Below, piece by piece: positions 1 through 10,374 of a DNA stretch of 64,000 nucleotides (positions are counted from its first letter, which is position 1; every line of letters begins with the position of its first letter). The notes beneath the pieces are model-generated. The model searched no databases. It was not told where the DNA came from and saw nothing but the letters and a program-made list of their open reading frames with translations. This stretch comes from Liopterus haemorrhoidalis (lineage: Eukaryota; Arthropoda; Insecta; Coleoptera; Dytiscidae). A program made the position numbers and the translations under genes. The stretch is taken from assembly GCA_963971575.1 (NCBI GenBank), contig OZ020611.1, positions 58,127,381-58,191,380 on the forward strand, given 5' to 3'.

Positions 1-404
1 GATAATTCAAGGTTAATGAGTAATTAACGGGTAGCGGGTAATATCCGGTTATTTATGTCGTGTACCCGGTTCCAGAAATTTTTATTTATTTATTTATTTT
101 TTTTTCGTTCTTTTGTTATGCCGTCATATATTTATTATCTACGATATATTATAGGTATATCTGAGATGATAATAAATTACGCGAAGTGCTGCATTATGAC
201 AATGGATGTATTTCGTCGCTGCGAGCGATAGACCTTCGGACAGGACGTTTATTATCGCCGCAGAATAGCGGGGTGGCGCACTCTGCAAACCTGGCTTCAG
301 ATGTGTTTGACGTCTGTTAACCAAAGTGGTTTCAAATTACTATTACTATTATTATTAATATTAATTGAATTGGGTGTAAATGTAGCAGAATACTGTAGCT
401 GAAG
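1..404. other. AT-rich stretch without a recognised gene
   Basis: No coding sequence recognised. The first 75 bases contain ACCCGG/CCGGTT-type words like those of the minisatellite near 17.6-18.0 kb, so this may be the end of a related repeat. A short (TTTA) run lies at about 84-105. The 61-codon minus-strand reading frame here shows no family signature. Confidence 0.5.
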
Positions 405-1245
405 TTAAGGATCGTGGTATCACTCAAAACTAATCTTTGATCGGCACATTTGTGAAATTGTGCGAAGGGTTCTTAGAAATCTGGGGTTTATTTTTAGAGC
501 TGCCAATGATTTTACTGATCCAAAACCACTCATTATTCTTTTTGATGACTATTAAGTAAGATCTAAAATAATGCGTCTGGTACGTAAGCTATTTAAATTG
601 TAAAAAATAAGATCTGTAATACGAACGTCTGTTGAATTTAAAGTTTAACTTGTCTATAAATTTCTTTTGCACTCAATTTGTTCAATATAGACATTAAACT
701 GAGGATTCCATATTGTGCTGACAAATTCCAAATGGCGTCTAACCAGACTTGGCTTACTAGCTTAATGGCTTACGTACCAGACGCATTATTTTAGATCTTA
801 CGCTCCTATATAAAATTTTCAATAATATGGTAGATACATATTCATTAATCCCATTTATGAATTTCAATTGTGGCTCACATGCTTTAAGAAACCGTGTGCT
901 GCTTATAATAAACCATTTAAGAGTAATTTGGGACTGAATTCTCCGATAGCCAGAATGTCCAGCTATTTCAACAAAATCGACCCTAGTATGGATGTTTATG
1001 CCTGCTCATTGCAACGTTTCAAGAAATACTGCTTTGAAAATTTATAATAATTTGTATATGTTTTTGTTTTTCTTTACTTTTGTTTAATTTGATATTTGTA
1101 CAACGAACTTTATAAAACTATTATTTGTTCTGTATTGTATTTTGTTGTGTTACCCTGTTATAGGAACCATTTTTGTCGGTTCTGTTGGGTAACCTAATTA
1201 AACTAAATTAAATCAAATTAAATAAAGATACTCGTTGAACCATTT
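405..1245 (+). pseudogene. Non-LTR retrotransposon RT C-terminal relic, internally inverted
   Basis: Translation in shifting + frames gives the region just after the reverse-transcriptase active site of Jockey/I-type LINEs: a FDRHICEIVRRVLRNLGFI-like stretch (about 440-495), then DPKPLIILFDDY, and from 768 on LRTRRIILDLTLLYKIFNN followed by SLRNRVLLI-like and GLNSPIARMSSYFNKIDP-like blocks. The piece that should lie between them, with a WNPQFNVYIEQIE motif, is present on the opposite strand (556-801). Several stops and shifts make it non-functional. It resembles the relic at 63.6 kb in the same terminal domain. The 3' end is AT-rich with AAATTAAATCAAATTAAATAA. Confidence 0.7.
556..801. repeat. 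Inverted segment bounded by a perfect 34-bp inverted repeat
   Basis: Bases 556-589 and 768-801 are perfect reverse complements (arm starts GTAAGATCTAAAATAATGCG). The 178 bp between them is inverted relative to the flanking LINE relic: its RT codons (WNPQFNVYIEQIE) read on the minus strand. The right arm is the native coding copy (LRTRRIILDLT); the left arm is the extra copy. Confidence 0.85.
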
Positions 1246-1249
1246 TGAA

Positions 1250-1695
1250 CAAGACAAAAATACAAACACTCGATTATTGTTTCAAAACAAATTAATGTAT
1301 TGTATTTAAACATATTTCGGCTTACTAGGCCATTTACAGAATGAACAGATTAATATATTTGAAATATATACCTACCTATAACTAGTAACTAGTAGGTACA
1401 GCAAACAATATTTAAGTGAAATAAAAAATCTAAAGAATTGAAAAGGTTCTAGAAGTGGCGAACGCTTCTAACATCTCCAATTTTAATGTTGTACATTTAA
1501 TATTTTAACATCGTCAAAATTGAACGCATGATTATTATTGATCATGTGTTTGGCAACATTAGAATAAGTTTTGTTGATGTTGCCATGCTCCTATATCTTC
1601 TTTAATTCTAATATTAAAGTTTCTTTCAGTTCTTCGTACATAAATGAAACCGCATTCGTTGCAACTAACTTCGTTTGCATAATAAACTGTCCAAA
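1250..1695 (-). pseudogene. Penelope-like element, GIY-YIG endonuclease relic
   Basis: On the minus strand from about 1690 the translation reads CNECGFIYVRRTERNFNIRI, then after a frameshift SNVAKHMINNNHAFNFDDV and KILNV. This matches the order seen in the C-terminal GIY-YIG endonuclease of Penelope-like retroelements (family form FYIGQTGRSFxxRxxEH...AxHxxxxNH). The catalytic GQTGR is degraded to RRTER. Downstream, near 1310-1330, the minus strand reads ATGGCCTAGTAAGCCGAAAT, a type of tail often seen after this domain. Frameshifts and stops show a dead copy. The family call rests on remembered motifs. Confidence 0.6.
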
Positions 1696-1928
1696 ACACA
1701 TCCAAATTACATGGGTGCCAAATTATTCAATAAATTACCGTTATCGGTGCGAGAGCTGAACATAAAAATTTTTAAAACTTTTTTTTTTTTTTTAAATTTT
1801 TGGACTTAGCTACTAAGGCCATTATCCAGTAGATGCATTTATTTTTGAAAAATCCATGCCATAATCGGGATTCGAACCCGAGCCCTCATGATCTAGAAGC
1901 CAGTGCATCGTTACACTAACCACTAAAC

Positions 1929-4028
1929 CATAGGTTCTCAAACTGGGGTACGCGTACCCCTGGGGGTACGCGAAGCATCTATTGGGGGTACGCGAGATCA
2001 TTCACATAAACATACACTCATAAAGCCATATATACAAGTAGAAAAATGCGTAAGTGGCTTATAAAACAAGGAGACTGTTCCACTTCAGGATCAGAAAGTA
2101 CGGTGAGTCAAGACAATAATCCTTCTAAAAAACGCAAAATTGAAAAAATAAGAAAATACGATCTTGATTATATTAATTTTGGATTTACGGAAAGAGTGGT
2201 AAACAATGAATCACGACCTCAATGTGTAATTTGTTTCGAAATTCTTTCAAATCAATGCATGAAACCTTCATTTTTGAAACGTCATCTTAATACAAAACAT
2301 TCAACTTTAGAAAATAAGCCTCGGGAGTATTTTGTACGAAAATGTACCGAAATGAAGTCTGTAAAAAAAACTATGTCGTCTTTTACCAGCAATACTCAAA
2401 AAGCAATGGAAGCGTAAGTTTAAGAATAGCACGTTGTGGAAAAGCTCATACAATCGGTGAAGAATTGTTGTTACCTGCTGGTAAAGATATGGTTACTTGT
2501 ATGTTTGATGAATCGATGGCTAAAAAATTAGATACAATACCGATATCAAATGACACCGTACGCCGCCGAATTGAAAGCATGGCATCAAATATTAAGGAAA
2601 ATTTGATTGTTGAGCTTAAAAAAAGCAATTTTTTCGCTATCCAAATAGATGAGAGCACAGACATTACTAACTACGCTCAATTGATGGTTTACGTGCGGTA
2701 TATATCTGAAAGTCGTATTAATGAAGATTATTTATTTTGTGAACCCTTGGCAACCCGTACAACTGCTGCTGAAATTTTCCAAAAGTTAAATCATTTTTTT
2801 ATAGAGAATGAACTGGACTGGAAAAAATGTGTTGGTTTTTGTTCAGATGGTGCTCGGGCTATGGTTGGAAAATATGGAGGTGTGGCAATGAAAGTAAGAG
2901 CCGTAACAGAAAATTGTGCGTTCACTCATTGCAGTATTCATAGAGAAGCTTTAGCAGCTAAGGGTATGCCAGATGCACTAAAAAATGTTCTTCAAGATGC
3001 CATCAAAGTAGTAAATTATATAAAATCACGAGCTGTAAACTCTCGTTTGTTTACAAAACTATGTGCTGAGATGGGTAGTGAACATATACAGTTGCTCCTT
3101 CATACAGAAATCAGATGGCTCTCTCGTGGAAAAATGTTAAGTAGATTATTCGAGTTATATTCTGAAGTACAGCTATTTTTAATGGAAACTAATTTTGAAT
3201 TGCGTGATAAACTACTTGACGAGTCGTGGATAATGACACTGGCTTATTTATCAGACATTTTTAATCGTCTTAATAACTTGAATTTGTCCTTGCAAGGTAG
3301 TGGAATTAATCGATTTTCGGTTAATGATAAAGTTAACGCATTGATAAAAAAATTAAAAATGATGGAGGAATGTGTGTCTGATAAAATTTCGTGTCGGAAC
3401 ATGAAACAAAAATTGACAATAATCTTATTAAAAATATTAAAATTCATTGTAAAATGCTCGCAAAATCTTTTGAAAAATATTTTCAAGAAGACTTTTCCGA
3501 AATGCTATGGATAAGGAATCCATTCGCTATTGAAAAGTATCCATCAAATCTCAATAATAATAATAAAGAGTCATTGATTGAAATATCGTGCGATGGAGAT
3601 TTAAAAATGAAGTTTAATGAATTGAAACTTGAAGAGTTCTGGCTCATGGCTAAAAGTGAATATCCAGAATTAGCCAAACAAGCATTATTGTTTTTAATAC
3701 CTTTTTCAACAACTTAGCTCTGTGAATGTGGGTTTTCCTCCATGGTGATTTTAAAAAACAAATATCGAAATAAATTAAATATCGATCCTAATATGCGGTT
3801 AAAATTGAGTAATCGAGAGCCCGATATTAAATCACTTATTTCAAGCATGCAGCTTCATCCTTCCCACTAAAGTTGGTAAGTGTAGTTTCATGTATGTTTT
3901 TTCAGTCAAGTCTGCTTTGTTTAACAATTTTCAAATTGTTCCGATTTTTTTTTTACCTTTTTGGGGGTACGCGCCTGTTCTAGAATTAACATAAAGGGTA
4001 CTCAAAAAAAAAAGTTTGAGAACCTATG
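1929..4028 (+). mobile_element. hAT transposon (ZBED5-like), full length
   Basis: Terminal inverted repeats CATAGGTTCTCAAACT (1929) and AGTTTGAGAACCTATG (ends 4028); exact 8-bp target duplication CACTAAAC at 1921-1928 and 4029-4036, the hAT signature. GGGGTACGCG-type subterminal repeats follow both ends. Length 2100 bp, with a decayed transposase inside. Confidence 0.9.
2046..3870 (+). pseudogene. hAT transposase, ZBED5-like, frameshifted
   Basis: Three reading frames in order cover one protein. 2046-2417 has a lysine-rich N-terminus and a BED-type zinc finger (CVICFE...H-x4-H: LKRHLNTKHS). About 2430-3390 carries the RNase-H-like catalytic part: FFAIQIDESTDITNYAQLMV (first Asp), VGFCSDGARAMVGKYGG (second Asp) and the THCSIHREAL motif. 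From 3391 comes the C-terminal part, where FLIPFSTT is followed by an in-frame TAG at 3715 and then LCECGFSSM, the hAT dimerisation block (family form TYLCExGFS). Two frameshifts and this stop make it inactive. It belongs to the element at 1929-4028. Confidence 0.85.
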
Positions 4029-4258
4029 CACTAAACCATGTTGACCGGCGTTTTTAAAACTTGTGTTCGTAATTTATTGATTAATAAGGCCTATTATAAT
4101 CTAGAATAATACATTAATGATGATCTAAGAGACATGTCTGTATCATCTTATATGTTTTGAATTTGTGTATATTATTGTTACATTTCTTATTTGACTATGT
4201 ATATGTACTTTCATGTATTTTTTTACTGAAATATATTATTATTATTATTATTATTATA

Positions 4259-4805
4259 CACCACCACATAGCATTAAGTTCTTAGTATTGATTTTATTGT
4301 TTACTAGCATATTTTTTTAGGTAAATTTATTATGAAAAGCTGCTTGAAAGCCTAGTAGGGCCTAGTAAGTCAAAATACATATTACTACTAACACAATACA
4401 TTTAATTTTTTTGATTTGACTATTATTACTAATTATTTGTAAAAATTTAAGCATAGCTAACACAATTTAAGAACAATACTGAATTAAAGTTATGATACTA
4501 TATAATTAAAAATATACATAAAGTATACCTTGGCATTGACATTGGCATATAAACATTGGCATTTAAAACCATTAAATTGAATTAAAACAAATATACAATA
4601 AAATTCAGCTGAGATTCTCAAAGAGCGTCTAGTCTATTTTTAAAGGAATTAACTGTTGTCACAAATACAATGTATGGTAACAGTGTTTTACAAATATGGA
4701 AAACTCGATCATCTAGAAAATATTCACAAGGTCCGAGCCGAAATATATCCGTCTCCAGTTTATAATGATGACCAATGACCAGTTAGTCTACTACCACTAT
4801 TAAAT
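4259..4805. other. Intergenic AT-rich stretch
   Basis: Nothing recognised apart from low-complexity A/T runs. Confidence 0.4.
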
Positions 4806-5967
4806 GGTGATATACCTCGGCTAAAGAATATAATTCATTTCACGAGGAGATTCGTAGTTCGAATTATTCGTTAGCCGAATCACGATTTTCCGTAAGTTTC
4901 AATGCAAGAACCTTTTAATTCCTGTCACAACGTTCCCAAAAGGAGGACTGAAGAATTGAAGATTCACTATTTATACTTTCTACAGTTCATAGTTTTCAGT
5001 TCAGGGAAGAATAATATTCAGGCTGTTACCCTGGAAAGTTCAAATATTCTTTTGGCGTTGCAAGAATCTCAGTAGTTTCTTCTCTACCAATTCTTGTTAA
5101 GGGGGGGGGTCTAATAACCACATTTTAAGCATATTTTTGTGATTTTTTTTCAAATCTATGGTTAAATTTATTCATTTTTAAACTAAGTACATACCATATA
5201 AACTATGTTTTGAAGAAGATACAAAAAAAATTTGAAGGCAAAATATGGCGAAATGAGCCAGCTGTGGCAAATCTTCTCAGACTCCGGGAAAAAAATTAGA
5301 TTTTGCGGTGACCAGCATAACTCGTCACTGGATCATCTGAAATCAAAAATCCAAAAAGATTTCGTTAATTTATGAGTTTGCCGAGGGAATAACGTTGAGT
5401 TTTTATTTTTAAAATGATTTTTCAGTTTTTAGCGTTACTTAGAAGACAAAAAAAAAATTCCCCCTAAAAAAAACTTAAAAATTAGTATATTTGTGATTGT
5501 TAAATAAAAAAAAAAACATGAAAAAAAAATCTCAACGTCATTACCTCGGCAAACTCATAAACTAACAAAATCTTTTTGGTTTTTGATTTCAGATGATCCA
5601 GTGACGAGTTATGCTGGTCACCGCAAAATCTAAATTTTTTTTCCCGGAGTCTGAGAAGATTTGCCACAGCTGGCTCATTTCGCCATATTTTGCCTTCAAA
5701 ATTTTTTTGTATCTTCTTCAAAACATACTTTATATATGTACTTAGTTTGAAAATGAATAAATTTAACCATAGATTTGAAAAAAATTCACATAAATATGCT
5801 TAAAATGTGGTTTATCAGACCCTAACCCCACCCCCCTTAAGGGCGCCATTCAATTTGTTATTTGACTCTTAATTCGTTATCCGCTGCAAAAACCTTGCGA
5901 AAAAAAAAATATTTTTTAGCTCATTTATTTGTAAGCAGGGTCATTCATTAGCTGAGGTATTACTGTA
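4806..5967. mobile_element. Probable pogo/Tigger-like non-autonomous element
   Basis: Left end GGTGATATACCTCGGCTAAA (about 4806) and right end, reversed, CAGTAATACCTCAGCTAA (about 5965) form an imperfect inverted repeat similar to the ATACCTCGC end of the Tigger element at 39956. Interior words such as ATTCGTTAGCCGAAT also suit that group. No transposase is visible, and a TTAA foldback has inserted inside it. Ends are approximate. Confidence 0.5.
5101..5836. mobile_element. TTAA-flanked foldback element
   Basis: Arms of roughly 300 bp (about 5101-5400 and 5527-5836) are near-perfect reverse complements around a short AT-rich loop. The sequence TTAA flanks both sides (5097-5100, 5837-5840), the piggyBac-type target duplication. 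Ends are G9 on the left and C6 on the right. The 73-codon minus-strand ORF at 5500-5721 is simply one arm and is not a gene. Confidence 0.8.
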
Positions 5968-6199
5968 TGTCTTTTGTATTCATCGAGTAGTTATCGTGAA
6001 AAATTCGCTAGATCTGAGTAAGATCTCCTAGATTTCGGCATTCTTATCATTATAAGCAAAAATGAAAGGTGTACGTTAGCTTCACTACTTTTTAACCTGT
6101 AATAAGAAACAATCTTCAAAATAGCTCTTCAGGATTGTGACACTGCAGGCATAATCGAAAATGGCTAGAAAATTAAATAACAGAAACGATGGTTTAGGC

Positions 6200-6322
6200 T
6201 AGCGACTCCCAAACTTTTTTTGTCGTGGAACCCTCATACGATAATCCAAACATCGCAGAACCCGAGACATATTTAATACTAAAGTACACCTTATCTCGCA
6301 GAACCCAATTTGGGAAACACTG
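6200..6322. mobile_element. hAT-type MITE, degraded
   Basis: Left end TAGCGACTCCCAAACTTTT and right end AATTTGGGAAACACTG are inverted and match the CAGTGTTTCCCAAA-type hAT MITE. Internal GTGGAACCC and GCAGAACCC blocks are typical. Candidate 8-bp flanks (GTTTAGGC / GGTCAGAC) match at 5 of 8 bases, so the duplication has drifted. Confidence 0.6.
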
Positions 6323-6420
6323 GGTCAGACTATCAACAAAAAATTAGAACACGTATAAGAGAGGCAAGAAAGGCGTTTTTAAAAATGAAACGACTTTTTA
6401 CTAACCGATGGCTCAGCGTA
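6323..6420 (+). pseudogene. Fragment of LINE reverse transcriptase
   Basis: One + frame reads RTRIREARKAFLKMKRLFTN followed by RWLSVHL, a stretch found in many insect LINE polymerases just before the final thumb region. Only about 33 codons remain; it abuts the MITE at its left. Confidence 0.6.
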
Positions 6421-8302
6421 CATCTCACATGAGCACAGTAAGACACAACCTATACGCAACCTTTTAAAATTTCACTAGCACGCCCGCATTTTGCAACTGA
6501 AAAAATGTCATTTGCGAGTAATTTATCAGAAAGCGATTTTTAAACAAACAATTTATTTACTGGAAATCAGTTTGACTATTTCAGTTAAGATACGAATATC
6601 CTTAAGCTACGTTCACGCCTATAATATTTATAGACTATACGCTATGATTTGTTCAATGTTGATTGTCACTACCAAGTTTGTCACATGGTAAAGCAAGTGA
6701 CCGTTCACAGCTCTAAGTTTACTAGATTATATGCGTTATCGATTGTCGACTGTTTTCCAAACCTCTAGTTAGTGCGTTGTTTTAATGAGAGAGACATATA
6801 AACACACATTAGCTATCTCACTTTACATAACCTAAAATATACTGTCGCATAAATTTCAACAAATTTCGGAAATCGTAAAACGAAATAAAATTGCTGTAGT
6901 TGCAGTTATAATTCTGTTATTAAAATTTAGTAAGAAATCCAGATCTCGCTGATGGCGGGTTCGTAAAATAAAAAAAAGTCACATTTATTCCATCGTTGTT
7001 GGTTTGAAAAAACATAGGTGTAACAACATTCGGTACTCATTAATTTTCAAAACTGTGAATACTGTGTTAAATATTAAAACTGTCTACTAAATTTCTGTTT
7101 CGCTGTTTATTTCAGTTATTTTTTCGCTAGCGGGTTGTCAAATTTTAGGACTAAATTATAAAAATCTAAAAACTGAATAGACCTAAAAATTATTTTTGTT
7201 TGTGTTTTAATTAATTTTATTTACTTTCGTAAATATATCTTTGTCATGTAGGTTAAGTCCATTAGATAATACATTAAAAAATATGAAGGGTGCGTATATT
7301 TTAATTTTATATGTTTATAGGTAGGGATAGTGTTATACATTTAAAGTAATTATATTGAACTACCGGAACTTCATTCTTATTTTTTATTATTTATTTAATT
7401 ATTCTTTTCTTTATAACCCAAATATACAAAACAAAAGCAACAACACATTTGTATAAAAGACATAAGTGAGACTACAACGTAAATAATATAAAACAATAAA
7501 ACGTGCGATAGACAGAGACGTAAAGCGTATTTTCGACGTCTATGGCGAGTAAAAAAAAAACTGAGCCGTAAATAAAATAAAAGTTATCACTTTTAAAATG
7601 TAAGAAAAGAGGATATTTGACTAAAAGCACTGGTGTATTTATGTTATCCATTGATAAATTATGCTATCCTCGGTGGCATAGCAAGAAGTGAATGAGTTCG
7701 TGTGCCAGCAGGATTGATAGGCCTTTCATTGGCGTGGGATGTTGGTTATTACTCGATGACGAAGTAGGGCCTCCCCTTCTCTCGTAGGCTCGTGTCCACC
7801 GCATACTGTGCACTCTTGATTGATACACCACTGATAACTCTAAATGCATTGTAGCACTGTAACAAGTTTACGTCATATACATGGGTGGTATTTATTTGGA
7901 ACGCAGAGGTGCAAAAACTTCCACAAAACGTGTTAAAAGGGTACTTGTGTAAATCAGAACTGTTGTTTAACATATGAAGTGTTCAGGGGAAGAATATTTA
8001 TAGCCCAATATTAGTCATATTCAATTATAAAAGTTCATTTACTATTGTGCCTACAAGAAAACCAGCTAGTTTTGACTTTAACGAAACTGAATCGTTTATG
8101 AACTGGGCCTGGTTGTGCTAACCTCCTAAAAAAGTAGGGCTAATCTCAAGATGCAGGCCTGTATAGGCCTCATGCTTCAGAGGCCCCGAGCCCGGACCAT
8201 TTCTTCGGACGTTTATGAAAAAATATTAAATCTAAATTACATCCTCGTGTTATAATATACCTCATTGTTGTGAGGTGATAATACAGATTAGATATTCTGA
8301 AT
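6421..8302. other. No recognised gene
   Basis: Short ORFs (6491-6691, 7664-7849, 7749-7973) show no family motif, splice context or codon signal I can support. The text is AT-rich unique-looking sequence with words such as GGCCTCATGCTTCAGAGGCC near 8160 that look repeat-derived. Confidence 0.4.
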
Positions 8303-9440
8303 AAGGCAAGAATAGTCATGAGGAAGCTGTGGAGTATAGGAGAGAGAGGAAGTTTAACGATGATATTAGATGGAGACTGAAGGCGTTTGACGCCGTGGTG
8401 AAGAACATCCTGCTATATGGGGTGGAAATATGGTGATGGAAGGAATGGGAGAAGGTAGAACGAGTACAGGAGAGGTATTTGAGATGGATCTTAGGGGTAG
8501 ATAGAACAACACCAGGGTATATTGTAAGAGAGGAACTGAAAATGAATAAGATGAAAGTGGGTACAGGAAGGAAGGCGTTTAAGCACGAGAAGAAATTTAG
8601 AAGAGAAACAGACACAAGAATAGTGAGGGAATGCTGGGAGGAAAGAGCCAGAGAGGAACAGAAAGGAAGATGGTACGCATGGGGGAGATGAGAAAGGAGT
8701 ATTACCGGAGATGCGGAGTGGATGCGACAGAGGTGGAAAGGAAAAGAAATGAAGGGATAAGCGTGATTGAGGAGGTGTGGAGGAGGAATAAGGAAGGGAG
8801 CAAGAAAGGACAGTCAGAATAGACAAATCAAGCAGCGCAGGGAGATATAAGAAAGTCAGAACTATAGGGGTACCAAGCTACTTCAAGGGAGAAAGAGGAA
8901 GGTCAGGAGGGAGGGTTAGGAGGATTGCGAGGCTAAGGTGCGGGAATGAAGAGAGAGGAAATAGATATTGGAGGAAACAGGAGGATAAGATGTGCAGGAT
9001 GTGCGGGGAGGAGGAAGAAGAGCACCTCGCCAAGAGGTGTAGGGAGATGTCAGTGTGGTCGCAGAGCTCATTAGACCTGTTGCATGAAGATGGAAGGGGA
9101 AGAGGTGGGCGAGGGAATAAGAGGCAAGAAGGATTGAGATTGGAGAAGGATAACAGAAAGGGTTAAAGGAAGGAAGGAAGAAGCCCGGGGGAAGCAGAAG
9201 GGGGGACAAGAAAGGAAGGAAGGGGGCTGAGGTTACCTGGAAATGAGTAGGAAGGAAGGGATATAGGAGGAGGGGTGAAGAAATGATTGGAAGGGAAGAG
9301 AATGGAATAAAATAAATAGTAAAGTAATGTAATGTGATGTATGTTTAATAGGACGTTGGGATGTTGATAAGGGATATATGTTTTGAAATTGTAGTAAATA
9401 CTCTAAACGCCGAAAGGTCGAGGGGAAATAAAGGATTATA
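8303..9440 (+). pseudogene. LINE 3' end with cysteine-histidine knuckle, copy 1
   Basis: Purine-rich codons give, in shifting frames, FDAVVKNILLYGVEIW, VQERYLRWILGVDRTTPGYI, a KKFRRETDTRIVRECWEERA-type linker, and finally GNRYWRKQEDKMCRMCGEEE followed by HLAKRC. The order is the end of a non-LTR RT protein with a C-terminal CxxC...H...C knuckle. A second copy of the last 250 codons is at 59985-60797. The 3' tail (AACGCCGAAAGGTCGAGGGG, AATAAAGG) corresponds to AACGCCGCAAGGCCTAGGGA of that copy. Stops and frameshifts break it. Confidence 0.75.
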
Positions 9441-10374
9441 TATAAGATATTCTGATACAGATATTGTGAAAACTTCTTTAGAATGTTTCAAAACTATTAT
9501 TGTAAATTCGTAATTAATTTCCGAGTTTTTACAATTACGCTTCGTGTATTATTTTAACAGTCTCTGTAATCACAGCTAAAGCTGAAAATTTAAAGTTAAT
9601 AAAAAATTATCTTGGAACTGGGATAAATCAAGAGAGATCAAATAATTTAATGTTATTGTCAACTGAAAATGAATTCTGTCAGAATTTATATTATGAAAGC
9701 ATTATTAAAGATTTTGCTGAATTAAAAGCAAGAATAATCAATTTTGTTTAAATAACATTTTATAACAAAAACGATTGATGTTATGTACATGAAGGATTAT
9801 TAAATATTAAACTAGAATCTTTTGTTAATTTCTGTACTCGAAACAATGAATTATAATTTGAATTTGTTGTATGCATTTAACTATAGCCTACTCCCTTAAT
9901 ATTTTGGAGTCCCTGCAATTTAGCTCTAGGGCCCCACATTTTTTCGGGCGCCGCTATTAGCCCTGAGCTCCACTATTTTAACCCGTGCCCCACTATTTTG
10001 CCCCGGACCCCGCATTTGCTTAGGTTGTCCCAGTTTCTAATTGATATATCAGGTTGAAAACTTCATTATAATTCCCAAGAATTTTCCAAGTATATGTTGT
10101 ACGTATATACTACAATTACGAACAAGGACGAATCTGTACATCAGAGGACCCTGAAGCTTCATCATTTCTGGGCCTCCCATAAATGTATGTACTTCTTTTT
10201 CTGCACTCAGCATCTTAGCTGGTACCTACATGTTCGCTAACTATTGGGTGGGAACCCCTTGTGTATTGTCTCTACATTAAATATTAAAATAAAATATTAT
10301 TAAAATTATGTGTGAGCGATCTTGAACTCAACTAAGTCGGTGTCATTTAGCATTTTTTGTAGTGTACTCGTGAC
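9441..10374. other. No recognised gene
   Basis: AT-rich sequence; around 9890-10060 there are repeated GGCCCC/CCCACTATTTT words suggesting degraded repeat ends. Nothing coding is supported. Confidence 0.4.

Larger units (their letters stand above)
1781..4050 (-). mobile_element. tRNA-derived SINE, interrupted by a hAT element
   Basis: The minus strand has a tRNA-like head (GCCGGTCAACATGG ... GTTAGTG) and a box B GGGTTCGAATCCC at about 1869-1881, followed by GGCATGGATTTTTCAAAAAT and a poly-A tail (poly-T at 1781-1793 on +). Target duplication TTTTTAAAACTT flanks it (1769-1780, 4051-4062). The hAT element at 1929-4028 splits the tRNA-like region. The same tail wording (GGCATGGA-TTTTCAAAAAT) follows the tRNA-like sequence at 58.1 kb, so both are one SINE family. 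Confidence 0.8.
1689..4258 (+). pseudogene. LINE RT C-terminal tail, split by a SINE
   Basis: Bases 1689-1780 encode YMGAKLFNKLPLSVRELNIK, and the frame resumes after the SINE at 4051 as CVRNLLINKAYYNLE then a stop. This is the last coding block of Jockey/CR1-like RT proteins (family form KLFNKLPxxIKxxxxxxxFKxxLKxxLxxxxFY). The 3' end has a (TTA)n tail at about 4228-4258. Joining the two parts across the 12-bp duplication TTTTTAAAACTT (1769-1780 and 4051-4062) restores the frame, showing that the SINE inserted after the LINE. The 5' portion of the LINE is absent. Confidence 0.7.

Noticed and set aside
5500..5721. 73-codon minus-strand ORF
   Set aside because: It lies entirely in one arm of the foldback; the other arm carries its mirror.
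8316..9209. Minus-strand ORFs rich in Ser, Pro and Leu
   Set aside because: They are the reverse of the purine-rich LINE coding strand; the + strand carries the RT and knuckle motifs.
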